Source: a bacterium (GTDB lineage Bacteria; CLD3; SB21). Taken from it: 64,000 nucleotides of DNA. The DNA lies in NCBI GenBank assembly GCA_013360215.1, contig JABWCP010000003.1, positions 124,001 to 188,000 of the forward strand, given 5' to 3'. Position numbers and translations under genes: made by a program. Numbering within the stretch: position 1 is the stretch's first letter; each line of letters begins with the position of its first letter. The notes below the pieces were generated by a model, which worked only from the letters and a program-made list of their open reading frames with translations, was not told the DNA's origin and did not search any database. Below, piece by piece: positions 7,197 to 14,718 of the stretch.

Positions 7197-7343
7197 ATTT
7201 TGTTCCTGCGAACTAAATTTAACGATATCTAAATATAATTAATTTAATATCTTATATAAATATAATCTGTGTTGAAGAAGATCAAACTCGAATAAACCTC
7301 CACTAAAACACCATCTTCAGGGTACGTTGCGATCATAGCCATC

Positions 7344-7985
7344 TCACATATTTAACCCTGCTATTGCACGTGTTACCCGTTCTTTATACTCGCGCCAATT
7401 AATCAAGTGGTAGTTCTTCTTCAGGTTTGGGTTCTTACCACGATAGAGAGGTATTAAAGGTCTGTCTAATACATTTTTTGTGGGTGGAATAGGAATTTCA
7501 CGTCGGAGTTTATAATACTCAACCGCCTTGATCAACGAATCCGATCCATTGACCAATACCTCATGCAAATATTGTGACGTCAGTAGAACCGGAATATCCT
7601 TTGGAAACTGATCAAGCTCCCGCTTTAGCCTTTCCAGCCACCAGACTGCTGCCTTTCTCCAAAAAGTTAGATTTGCCGAAGTTTCCTTTGAAAAATAATT
7701 CCGACATATGTTTTGGGTATAGACCGAATCCCAATCCAACCCGACTTCATTCAGGTTGGTCTTATGAAATTTCTTAAATGAGTTAAACTTAGAGTGCTCA
7801 TGACCTATCATGAAAACATACTTCATATCATGAACATAATTATTACTCGGATCACAACCCAAATAAATTGCTCGAACTGTTTTCTTGTCTTTGCAATACG
7901 GTTTTGGAAACGGATAGTCGTAAATTCTGTCAGCGAATTTCGGAAATGTTCTTCGCAATTCTGCTACAATTTGACTGTCTATCAC
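7344..7985 (-). CDS. Possible uracil-DNA-glycosylase-superfamily protein coupled to hsdS
   Basis: The 213-residue protein is not firmly recognised. AIYLGCDPSNN near residue 40 resembles the G-x-D-P motif I of the uracil-DNA-glycosylase fold. It is followed by NLNEVGLDWDSVYTQNICRN, a central strand PVLLTSQYLHEVL, and a late PLIPLYRGKNP segment where glycosylases have their H-P-S loop. The canonical catalytic histidine is not obvious, so the activity may differ or be lost. The gene overlaps hsdS by 4 bp and is therefore translated with it. That suggests a job linked to the R-M system, for example handling of modified bases in phage DNA. Confidence 0.45.
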   Translation of the reverse strand: MIDSQIVAELRRTFPKFADRIYDYPFPKPYCKDKKTVRAIYLGCDPSNNYVHDMKYVFMIGHEHSKFNSFKKFHKTNLNEVGLDWDSVYTQNICRNYFSKETSANLTFWRKAAVWWLERLKRELDQFPKDIPVLLTSQYLHEVLVNGSDSLIKAVEYYKLRREIPIPPTKNVLDRPLIPLYRGKNPNLKKNYHLINWREYKERVTRAIAGLNM

Positions 7986-9226
7986 ACCAATCTCCCTTCA
8001 AACGCCTTCTTCAATATACTCTGCCGCGTCGCTTCAGCTTTTTCTATGCTTTGAATGATCGTCTTTTCCATATAGTCTGCTTCGGAAAGACGGGTTTCTA
8101 TTTCGGCTACAATCGACTTCTGCTCAGCTACTGTGGTCAACGGAAAAACAACCTCGTTCAATCTTTTGCCTGTTAAATGTTTGATCGTTGTCCCTGTGAA
8201 ATATTTTTTTAAAACACCGTTGTGAGCAGTTAGATACAAAAAATATAAAAAGTAGTCAGGAATTGCTCCTGATCCGAATCGAACTCTGTGCAGTGCTTTC
8301 TGAATTTTTATCGAAGATGATTTGTCCTTCCAAATAGCTGCACGTCCAGGTTCCCCTCCTTCACATACAACTAAATCGTTGTATTCAACTGAATATCTAA
8401 CATTTTCATCTTTCGTGAAGCGCATTTTTTCAAGATCAGTCAGATTGAATTCAAACCACCTGACACTGATATTCCGAAGATAGGGCTCAAATTCTCCTTT
8501 ATTTTTTTGTTTGTCTAACATCTTCCCAAGACATGTTTCTGCTACATCCCCCAGCTTCACCCACTTCCATCCCTCCGGCAATTGGCCGGGTTTGATATTC
8601 TTGTGTGTGAGGCGGCCTTCGAAGGCGTATTTGAGGACGGCTTGGCGGTAAGTCTTGAGCTGGGCCTGGGCTTTTTTCAGCGACTCCACCGCCTTATCCA
8701 GATCGCTGAATAATTCCTCGATCTTCGCGACGATGCGTTTTTGTTCGGGTAGAGGTGGAAGGGGAACAATTACTCGATTCACAAACCCAGTACTGATCCC
8801 ACCCTGAGCTGCACCTCTGAAATCTGAAAGGATTTGTCTCTTTCCTCTTTCACTCCACATATAAAGGAAGACAAATTTCGAATCAATTTCTTCAAAAACT
8901 TTACAACGAAAAACATGTTCATTGATGACGGCCTTTGAATGAGGAAAGTTTTCAGGAATATAACTGACTTTTCCGGTAGTCGCACCGTCCTTTACAACCA
9001 ATATATCATTCTTCTTAATCCAACCCTTGCTCATTGATCGAGCGAACTCTTTTGGCACAAACTTGATATTCTTAAAATTGAAACCGCCATCCGAAGCCAA
9101 ATGTTCCCCGCCAATGCTTGGTATTCCTGATTCAATTCCACCAACACCACCCTTTGGCCTCTTTCCACTTTCAAATTCCGCCAAAATGTCTTTCAGTGGA
9201 ACTTCTTTCCAATTGTTTTTATTCAC
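7982..9226 (-). CDS. hsdS: Type I restriction-modification specificity subunit HsdS
   Basis: The 414-residue protein has two target-recognition domains separated by conserved helical regions. The central helix (LPPLPEQKRIVAKIEELFSD, then LKTYRQAVLKYAFEGRL, about residues 150-205) is repeated at the C-terminus as TVAEQKSIVAEIETRLSEAD followed by RQSILKKAFEGRLV. This is the normal two-TRD HsdS layout that reads a bipartite DNA site. The start is a GTG that overlaps a TAG stop (TAGTG) belonging to a copied hsdR 3' end. That preserves the coupling that hsdR and hsdS presumably had before the GIY-YIG insertion. It overlaps the downstream glycosylase-like gene by 4 bp. Confidence 0.96.
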   Translation of the reverse strand: MNKNNWKEVPLKDILAEFESGKRPKGGVGGIESGIPSIGGEHLASDGGFNFKNIKFVPKEFARSMSKGWIKKNDILVVKDGATTGKVSYIPENFPHSKAVINEHVFRCKVFEEIDSKFVFLYMWSERGKRQILSDFRGAAQGGISTGFVNRVIVPLPPLPEQKRIVAKIEELFSDLDKAVESLKKAQAQLKTYRQAVLKYAFEGRLTHKNIKPGQLPEGWKWVKLGDVAETCLGKMLDKQKNKGEFEPYLRNISVRWFEFNLTDLEKMRFTKDENVRYSVEYNDLVVCEGGEPGRAAIWKDKSSSIKIQKALHRVRFGSGAIPDYFLYFLYLTAHNGVLKKYFTGTTIKHLTGKRLNEVVFPLTTVAEQKSIVAEIETRLSEADYMEKTIIQSIEKAEATRQSILKKAFEGRLV

Positions 9227-9314
9227 TAAGCTGCCAATGCCTCATTAAGTTCCAGAATCAGTTCATCTATATTATCGCCGAATAATTGCCACGCTTTAGC
9301 AAGCCCGCCGCGGT
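9226..9314 (-). pseudogene. Copied 3' end of hsdR in front of hsdS
   Basis: Read on the minus strand this encodes VDRGGLAKAWQLFGDNID, then ELILELNEALAA and a TAG stop. It matches the last 29 codons of intact hsdR (stop at 9974-9976) with only two amino-acid differences. Homology begins abruptly next to a palindromic repeat. The TAG overlaps the hsdS GTG. The 659 bp between this copy and the intact hsdR end contain palindromes, a tandem array and the GIY-YIG gene, so the insertion is bracketed by direct repeats of the hsdR end. Confidence 0.92.
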
Positions 9315-9316
9315 CC

Positions 9317-9348
9317 ACTTCACGGTTCGACTTCGCTCACCGTGAAGT
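9317..9348. repeat. Palindromic repeat with conserved 12-nt loop (copy next to hsdR remnant)
   Basis: Arms ACTTCACGGT (9317-9326) and ACCGTGAAGT (9339-9348) form a perfect 10-bp stem around the loop TCGACTTCGCTC. The right arm runs straight into the 40-bp tandem array, whose units each begin with the right part of this palindrome (CGCTCACCGTGAAG). Confidence 0.9.
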
Positions 9349-9550
9349 TAAGTACACTAGTCGATGAATCCAACGCTCACCGTGAAGTTAAGTACACTAG
9401 TCGATGAATCCAACGCTCACCGTGAAGTTAAGTACACTAGTCGATGAATCCAACGCTCACCGTGAAATTAAGTACACTAGTCGATGAATCCAACGCTCAC
9501 CGTGAAGTTAAGTACACTAGTCGATGAATCCAACGCTCACCGTAAAGTTA
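9334..9550. repeat. 40-bp tandem repeat, five full units plus a partial sixth
   Basis: Units start at 9334, 9374, 9414, 9454 and 9494, with a 17-bp partial unit at 9534-9550. Each unit runs CGCTCACCGTGAAGTTAAGT followed by ACACTAGTCGATGAATCCAA. Unit 4 has GAAATTA for GAAGTTA and the last unit has GTAAAG for GTGAAG; otherwise they are identical. The first 14 bp of each unit is the right half of the neighbouring palindrome, so the array looks like local amplification from a half-palindrome. The stop codon of the GIY-YIG gene falls in the last partial unit. There are no unique spacers, so this is not a CRISPR array. Confidence 0.95.
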
Positions 9551-9859
9551 CAACTTTTTTGCATAATGTGTCTCATTCCTGCATTTCGCTAATTCATGCA
9601 ACAATTCAAAATCACCTTTGATGAGCGCTTCCTTCTTTGCCCGTGACCAGCGCTTGATCTGGCGTTCTACCGAAATTGCTTCTATATACGTAGGAAATCC
9701 CTGCGACCACACCAATTTCACCGGCCTGCGTGTTGATGTGTATCCCCTGTATACCCCGTTCTGATGTTCCCACAAACGAAGCTCCACTTTCTTGTCGGTC
9801 TTACCGGTGTAGTAACTGTTGTCGGAGCATTGTAATATATATACTGTAGAGACATCCAT
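9548..9859 (-). CDS. Small GIY-YIG family endonuclease
   Basis: The 103-residue protein is a stand-alone GIY-YIG nuclease domain. VYILQCSDNSYYTGKT (residues 5-20) carries the two core strands (GIY and YIG positions as VYI and YTG). The catalytic arginine is probably in RLWEHQNG, and the later helix has the metal-binding glutamate in EAISVERQIKRWSRAKKEAL. It is the short UvrC/YhbQ-like type. It interrupts the hsdR-hsdS junction and is flanked by palindromic repeats on both sides and by the duplicated hsdR end. Its stop codon lies in the tandem array. The context suggests a homing-like or repeat-associated nuclease rather than an R-M component. Confidence 0.88.
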   Translation of the reverse strand: MDVSTVYILQCSDNSYYTGKTDKKVELRLWEHQNGVYRGYTSTRRPVKLVWSQGFPTYIEAISVERQIKRWSRAKKEALIKGDFELLHELAKCRNETHYAKKL

Positions 9860-9880
9860 TTTTTTATCTTCTCCCTTCGA

Positions 9881-9909
9881 CTTCTTCCTCGACTTCGCTC
9901 GGAATGAAG
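9881..9909. repeat. Palindromic repeat with conserved loop (imperfect stem)
   Basis: Left arm CTTCTTCC (9881-9888), loop TCGACTTCGCTC (9889-9900), right arm GGAATGAAG (9901-9909), with one bulged base. It lies just upstream of the GIY-YIG start codon. Confidence 0.75.
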
Positions 9910-9939
9910 TCGGGGTGAAGTTATTTTTTTATTCCAAAA

Positions 9940-9973
9940 AGCTTCATGGTGAGCGAAGTCGAACCATGAAGCT
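9940..9973. repeat. Palindromic repeat abutting the hsdR stop codon
   Basis: Arms AGCTTCATGGT (9940-9950) and ACCATGAAGCT (9963-9973) form a perfect 11-bp stem around the loop GAGCGAAGTCGA. The right arm touches the TAG stop of hsdR at 9974-9976. This fixes one exact edge of the insertion between hsdR and hsdS. It could also act as a terminator-like or mRNA-stabilising hairpin. Confidence 0.9.
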
Positions 9974-12763
9974 CTAGGCAGCTAATGCCTCATTAAGTTC
10001 CTGAATTAGATTATCAATATTATCCCCGAATAATTGCCACGCTTTGGCGAGGCCTCCGCGATCTACGAAGGGCGAGAGATCGAAGTCGTTCTTTTCGATA
10101 TGCACCGACGCGGCGACGTAGTCTTTGATCATACGAAGCCATTCCATCTGCTCCGCATTGAATTTGATCGTGCCTTCCTGTTTTTTGAAGGCCCATTTCT
10201 GGAAATTGCGATTCACCGTTTCGTCGAAGGCCGTGAGCTTTTCGTCGATCCCGATGGCGTGCCTTACGAGCGAAACGAGCGCGATGAGTTCGCTTTTGGG
10301 CTGATCGCCTTTGCTTTTCTCGAGCTGTTCATACGCCTGCCAGAGCCGCGCGGGGGCCAGCTGGGGTTTCCTCATTTTGAGTACCTCGACTAATTCTTTG
10401 ATCATGGCGAAAGTGAGTTCACGCCGCCGGTACGGCTGAGCGTAGAATATCTGCAAGGCTGTGATGGTGTCCCTATTCGTTTCGAGAAATGTTTTGAATT
10501 CCTGCACGAGTTCCGCCGCTTTGCCTTGGGCGTCTTTGTCCCATTCTGCGGCGAGCACGGTATCGAGATTGACATTGTCGATGATCTGGTTGTGCATTTT
10601 GCGGATATTTTCTACGCGTTCGCGGAAGTCCGGGTTTTGAAAAACGTGTGTGGCTTCGGTGACGAGTTCGGCTTTTGCTTTCTCTTCCATCTCCTTCATG
10701 CTGAGCGTAGTCGAAGCATGAAGGTCCTTCGCCTCCCCCTCGACTCCGATCGGGATGAGGCTCATGGCGAGGGCGCGCTCATGAATCACGTCGGGATCGT
10801 AAGACTGAAGAAGGGATTTGACGATGGAATTGAGTTTCTCTCCGCCGCTTGCGCCGGCGAGCTGATCCCGCTCCGCGGGCGTGATCTGTTTATCTAATCG
10901 CGTGAGCCGATTGGCCAGCGAGGTCACGGTATTCTCGTCGGTCGTACCCATGACGACGTGCATCATCAGGTCGCGCAGGGAAATTCCGGGATTGCGCTCC
11001 AGCGGGCGGCTGTCGGTCTTCATCGACTTGCATACGCCGACCGCATCGACGATGACGAAATGGGTCTTATTGGATCGGGCCGACGGCGTGACCTTTCGAA
11101 GATCGTCCTCGGACAGCGTGCGCGTGCCGCGCCCTTTCATCTGCTCGAAGTAACTGCGCGAGCGTACGTCACGCATGAAGAGCAGGCATTCGATAGGCTT
11201 GACGTCCGTTCCGGTGGCGATCATATCCACCGTCACCGCGATGCGCGGGTAAAAGGCCGTGCGGAATTGCTGAAGCACTTCCGAAGGTTTTTCGTCTTTG
11301 ACAGAATAGGTCACCTTTTTGCAGAAGGCATTGCCTTCGGCGAATTCTTCTCTCACGATCTGAATAATATCGTCCGCATGGCTGTCGGACTTGGCGAAGA
11401 TCAGCGTCTTGGGCGCTTCCTCGCGCCCGGGAAATATCTCCGTTCTGAGTTTTTCTTTGAAGGTGCGAATGATCGTACGGATCTGGTCTTTATTGACCAC
11501 ATCGCGATCGAGCTGGGTCGGTTCGTAGATCACCTCTTCGTCCATTTCCTCCCAGGTCTGCCTGCGCGTTTTGCGGTCGCGCGTTTCGATCCATTGTTTC
11601 GCGATCACACCGCCTTTGCGCGTCACTTCCGTATCGATGGTGTAGACATCGTATCCGACATTCACATTATCCGCGACGGCCTGCTCGTGCGTGTATTCGC
11701 TGACCACGTTCTTATTGAAGAACGCATACGTGCGCACGTCCGGCGTGGCGGTGAGGCCTACATAGAACGCGTCGAAATAATCCAGAACCTGTTTCCATAA
11801 ATTATAGATCGAGCGGTGGCATTCGTCCACGACGATCACGTCGAAAGTTTCTATCGGCACGTCGGTATTGTACGCCACGTCTTTGGGGCGTTCGGCCTGT
11901 TTGATCTCATTGAGCGAAGTCTCTTCCACCGATTCGTCCATCTCTTCCCCGCGCAGAATGGAATACATACGCTGGATCGTGCTGATGCAGACGTGGCTGG
12001 CGGAATCGATGTACGACGAGCGCAGGCGCTGGACGTTGTAGAGTTCGGTGAATTTTCTCTGATCGTCATTGGGTTTGAAAGCCTGGAATTCTTGTTCCGC
12101 CTGCTCGCCGAGATTGCGCGTATCCACGAGGAACAATATCCTCCGCGCCCCGGCAAATTTGAGCAGCCGGTAAACCGACGTGATGGCGGTGAAGGTTTTA
12201 CCGGAACCCGTCGCCATTTGCACCAGCGCTTTCGGGCGATTGTCCGCAAATGAGAGTTCCAGATTCTGAATGGCGCGTAACTGGCAATCGCGCAGTCCGT
12301 CGGGATTGAGCGGCGAAATATGCCGGAGTCTTTTTCTAAATGTGTCGGATTGTTTGAGTAATTCTCTGAGCGTTTCCGGTTTGTGAAAAGCGAAAACTTC
12401 GCGCGCGCGGGGTTTGGGATCGCGCAGGTCGGTGAAATGCGTGATCGCGCCGGTGCTTTCGTAGAGGAACGGCAGCACTTTGCCTTCTTTTTTCCATTTG
12501 AGTTGGCCAGTGGCGTAGCGGTAGGACTGTTCCTCCACGGCGCTTAGCAGTTCCCCTTTTTCTTCGGATTTCGCTTCGATCACGCCGACGGGTTCACGAT
12601 CCACAAACAAAATATAATCCGCCGGGCCGCTGTCCGTCGGATATTCACGAATGGCGATACCGGTTCCTGCCGACAAGTCAAGGCGCTTCCTATCTTGCAC
12701 AACCCAGCAGGATCGTACCAACATGCGATCTATGATGTCACGTGCGCGTTGCTCAGGCGTCAT
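9974..12763 (-). CDS. hsdR: Type I restriction enzyme endonuclease/translocase subunit HsdR
   Basis: About 929 residues from the ATG at 12763; an upstream TTG at 12790 is less likely. The N-terminal nuclease domain shows PADYILF...VGVIEAKSEEKG, the PD-(D/E)xK core. The SF2 translocase follows, with Walker A MATGSGKTFTAI near residue 184, VVDECHRS (DECH) near residue 309, GLTATP, and QMKGRGTR (motif VI) near residue 538. The C-terminal helical domain binds the M/S core. Odd point: between HERALAMS and KEMEEKAK about 21 residues are encoded by two adjacent palindromic repeats (10693-10760), an in-frame insertion in a linker. The last 29 codons are duplicated at 9226-9314. Confidence 0.96.
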   Translation of the reverse strand: MTPEQRARDIIDRMLVRSCWVVQDRKRLDLSAGTGIAIREYPTDSGPADYILFVDREPVGVIEAKSEEKGELLSAVEEQSYRYATGQLKWKKEGKVLPFLYESTGAITHFTDLRDPKPRAREVFAFHKPETLRELLKQSDTFRKRLRHISPLNPDGLRDCQLRAIQNLELSFADNRPKALVQMATGSGKTFTAITSVYRLLKFAGARRILFLVDTRNLGEQAEQEFQAFKPNDDQRKFTELYNVQRLRSSYIDSASHVCISTIQRMYSILRGEEMDESVEETSLNEIKQAERPKDVAYNTDVPIETFDVIVVDECHRSIYNLWKQVLDYFDAFYVGLTATPDVRTYAFFNKNVVSEYTHEQAVADNVNVGYDVYTIDTEVTRKGGVIAKQWIETRDRKTRRQTWEEMDEEVIYEPTQLDRDVVNKDQIRTIIRTFKEKLRTEIFPGREEAPKTLIFAKSDSHADDIIQIVREEFAEGNAFCKKVTYSVKDEKPSEVLQQFRTAFYPRIAVTVDMIATGTDVKPIECLLFMRDVRSRSYFEQMKGRGTRTLSEDDLRKVTPSARSNKTHFVIVDAVGVCKSMKTDSRPLERNPGISLRDLMMHVVMGTTDENTVTSLANRLTRLDKQITPAERDQLAGASGGEKLNSIVKSLLQSYDPDVIHERALAMSLIPIGVEGEAKDLHASTTLSMKEMEEKAKAELVTEATHVFQNPDFRERVENIRKMHNQIIDNVNLDTVLAAEWDKDAQGKAAELVQEFKTFLETNRDTITALQIFYAQPYRRRELTFAMIKELVEVLKMRKPQLAPARLWQAYEQLEKSKGDQPKSELIALVSLVRHAIGIDEKLTAFDETVNRNFQKWAFKKQEGTIKFNAEQMEWLRMIKDYVAASVHIEKNDFDLSPFVDRGGLAKAWQLFGDNIDNLIQELNEALAA
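10693..10760. repeat. Two palindromic repeats in frame inside hsdR
   Basis: The first is perfect: CCTTCATGCT (10693-10702), loop GAGCGTAGTCGA, AGCATGAAGG (10715-10724). The second is weaker: CCTCCCCC (10732-10739), loop TCGACTCCGATC, GGGATGAGG (10752-10760). Both carry the family's 12-nt loop. They encode roughly LIPIGVEGEAKDLHASTTLS within HsdR and keep the frame. Confidence 0.85.
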
Positions 12764-13216
12764 ACATTTATTGATTCGTGAAAGGTACAATGAAGAGATT
12801 TCAGTGCATGAAAAACTAACGCATGCTTACATGGGATGCAAGAGGAAGATACTATTTCTTAACCTCATAATACCAACACCGCATTGTACAAATACACCTT
12901 GTATTAATTGACGCATTTACCGGGTTGGCTCACAAATGAAAGAAAACCTTTCCGTCTGAGCGAAGACGAAAACTGATTGTACTAAATCTGGTCATGGTTC
13001 GACTCCGCTCACCATGACGAATGTGAGACATCTCAATAAAGATATTAATTTATCTACCCCGGAATTTATAAACTCTTATCATAATCGGAAGTTTGAGCAA
13101 ACCGTTAAAATTACTGATTGACATCCAATAGAATACCCAACTTACAACTGACGAAATTTACCTATCGACACATTTTCCTAAATCTTCATTACATCATATG
13201 AAAGGAGGTGTAGAGG
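12764..13216. other. Island edge upstream of hsdR
   Basis: This 453-bp region should hold the minus-strand hsdR promoter, but I see no convincing -35/-10 pair. It contains the palindromic repeat at 12991-13018. A degenerate relative at about 12950-12965 (GTCTGAGCGAAGAC) has a shortened loop. No coding frame with support was found. Confidence 0.6.
12991..13018. repeat. Palindromic repeat with conserved loop (rightmost copy)
   Basis: Arms GTCATGGT (12991-12998) and ACCATGAC (13011-13018) flank the loop TCGACTCCGCTC. It is the rightmost copy seen. No member of the family was found from 13.1 kb to the end of the window, so the family is confined to the restriction island here. Confidence 0.85.
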
Positions 13217-13369
13217 GTGCCCGATGATTACGAATATACCCAGGATGATCTGGACAATCACGCTAACCAACTCAATCCGGAATGCGATGAGTATTGGTAG
13301 AGCCGAGGTTAAGATAAACGCTCGGATGATTGGGAGGAGCGACTTGAAAATGAACAGAATGACGATTAA
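13217..13369 (+). pseudogene. Small acidic protein gene with two in-frame stops
   Basis: A strong Shine-Dalgarno (AAAGGAGGTG, 13201-13210) precedes a GTG at 13217. The first 27 codons read MPDDYEYTQDDLDNHANQLN then PECDEYW and stop at a TAG (13298-13300). In the same frame the sequence continues SRG, a TAA (13310-13312), then DKRSDDWEERLENEQNDD and a final TAA (13367-13369). The composition stays acidic and protein-like across both stops. A rho-independent terminator follows at once. This is best read as a ~50-codon gene broken by two nonsense changes, or a 27-residue peptide followed by its decayed tail. Function unknown. Confidence 0.65.
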
Positions 13370-13398
13370 AAAAAACCGACTAAACGCCGGTTTTTTTT
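13368..13398 (+). terminator. Rho-independent terminator after the small broken gene
   Basis: A stem of AAAAAACCG and CGGTTTTTT around ACTAAACGC is followed by a T run. It sits directly after the last stop of the small acidic gene. Confidence 0.8.
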
Positions 13399-13518
13399 AA
13401 ACACTATCTTCAAGATAAATATATATTTTTAGCGCTCTTAAATGCCATACTTTTGTTTTTTGTGCAGTACTATGATCATTATCATAAGAAAGATACCTTC
13501 AAAATATTTGCTTATGAA

Positions 13519-14628
13519 TCAACCGGTAATTCGTAGTCCAAAAGTTATCAACCAGAATTTTTTTTGGCTTTTAAACTGTCCATTGGGATTAGCTCCCCTA
13601 TATCCCCTAAAGTATATTTCACTGAGTGACTTTGGAATTTGAGATGTATTTTGATGTGAGGTAAATCTATACCCGACGATAAGGCTATGCGAAAAACGTT
13701 GCTCTGACTCTAAGTTATGATAATTGTAGATATTCACCCTTGTTGACGAGATGGCTAGGAAGTTTAAAAATTGCAGATTTTTTTTATAAAAATCAGCTAG
13801 AAAATATGTCTCAGGCTTGGCATCACTTACATATACCGTGGTGTCTTGCCCAAGAACCTTTTCATGATAATAACCAAGCTTTCTCCCGCCTAATCGTCGA
13901 GTTTGGCCAACTCCAAGTTGCACATGTCCATCGTCGCCTGCATCGTCGCCTGCATTGAAATAAAGAAATAAGAGTGCATCGTAAACTTCATAACTGACGT
14001 TTACGCGTCTAAATTGTTTTGAGCTGGAAGAATCTGTTAAGACGAATATAGTATATTCGTCTCCAAGATGACTGCTATTGTGTAGCCAAGGAACCAATCT
14101 AATACCTATACCAGGAAACCTTAACCATTGCCCATACGATCCGCGGTCCTTGTTCTCCCAAAGAATTTTGATCATCGTTCCAAACCGATAATCTGTATTT
14201 AAAACAGGGCTGGATTTACCTTCTATATCCCATAAAAGATGAAAACTGACTGGAATAAAAAACCCACACTTGAATGATGAGCTTGAGTACCCCATAATGG
14301 GTAATTCGCGCCCTAAAGAAATATCCATACCCAAAAAAGCTGTCTTTTTTTGAAATAAATGATGTTTAACCGCACTCGAATAAGGATAATGTTTGAAAAC
14401 GCCTAAATCAATTTTTGTATCCGCAGATCGAAGCTCAGAGATGAACGGAGGGAAAAACGCTTGATTCGTAAACTGCCAGAAACCTACCTCTTGTGCTGGT
14501 AAATTTCTAAAGTCAAACAAGATTAATACCACTATTAATAATCTAGTTCCGAATGACATTAAACGAGCAATACAGCCTTTGCATTGGTAGTGTTCACCGA
14601 GAAGTAAGTGTACATTATTCACTAACAT
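13519..14628 (-). CDS. DUF1207-like exported beta-barrel protein
   Basis: The 369-residue protein starts at an ATG with AGGTGG upstream. Residues ~24-46 (MSFGTRLLIVVLILFDFRNL then PAQ) look like a signal peptide, so a second start at 14559 is possible. The rest is rich in alternating aromatic and polar strands ending in ...FWLITFGLRITG, as in outer-membrane barrels. The segment NSSHLGDEYTIF recalls DUF1207 proteins, which are predicted outer-membrane proteins of unknown function. It is not clearly in an operon. GDDAGDDG at about residues 235-242 comes from a short internal DNA repeat (GATGCAGGCGACGATG-like). Confidence 0.5.
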   Translation of the reverse strand: MLVNNVHLLLGEHYQCKGCIARLMSFGTRLLIVVLILFDFRNLPAQEVGFWQFTNQAFFPPFISELRSADTKIDLGVFKHYPYSSAVKHHLFQKKTAFLGMDISLGRELPIMGYSSSSFKCGFFIPVSFHLLWDIEGKSSPVLNTDYRFGTMIKILWENKDRGSYGQWLRFPGIGIRLVPWLHNSSHLGDEYTIFVLTDSSSSKQFRRVNVSYEVYDALLFLYFNAGDDAGDDGHVQLGVGQTRRLGGRKLGYYHEKVLGQDTTVYVSDAKPETYFLADFYKKNLQFLNFLAISSTRVNIYNYHNLESEQRFSHSLIVGYRFTSHQNTSQIPKSLSEIYFRGYRGANPNGQFKSQKKFWLITFGLRITG

Positions 14629-14718
14629 GTGCCACCTAAGTGATTTATAAAAATATTTTGGCGAACTCTAAGTAGAAATAGGTCAATTGATCCTACGCAT
14701 TTTTATAGTTTTAAAAAC

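Noticed and set aside
9334..9550. Regularly spaced repeats that could suggest a CRISPR array
   Set aside because: The whole 40-bp unit is repeated with no unique spacers, and there are no cas genes nearby. It is a tandem repeat.
10958..11800. Long plus-strand frames opposite hsdR (also 11816-12253)
   Set aside because: They lie inside hsdR on the other strand and have no recognisable motif or ribosome site.
13217..13369. Selenocysteine/pyrrolysine-type readthrough of the in-frame stops
   Set aside because: One stop is TAG and one is TAA, there is no TGA and no SECIS-like or PylRS evidence. Decay is the simpler reading.
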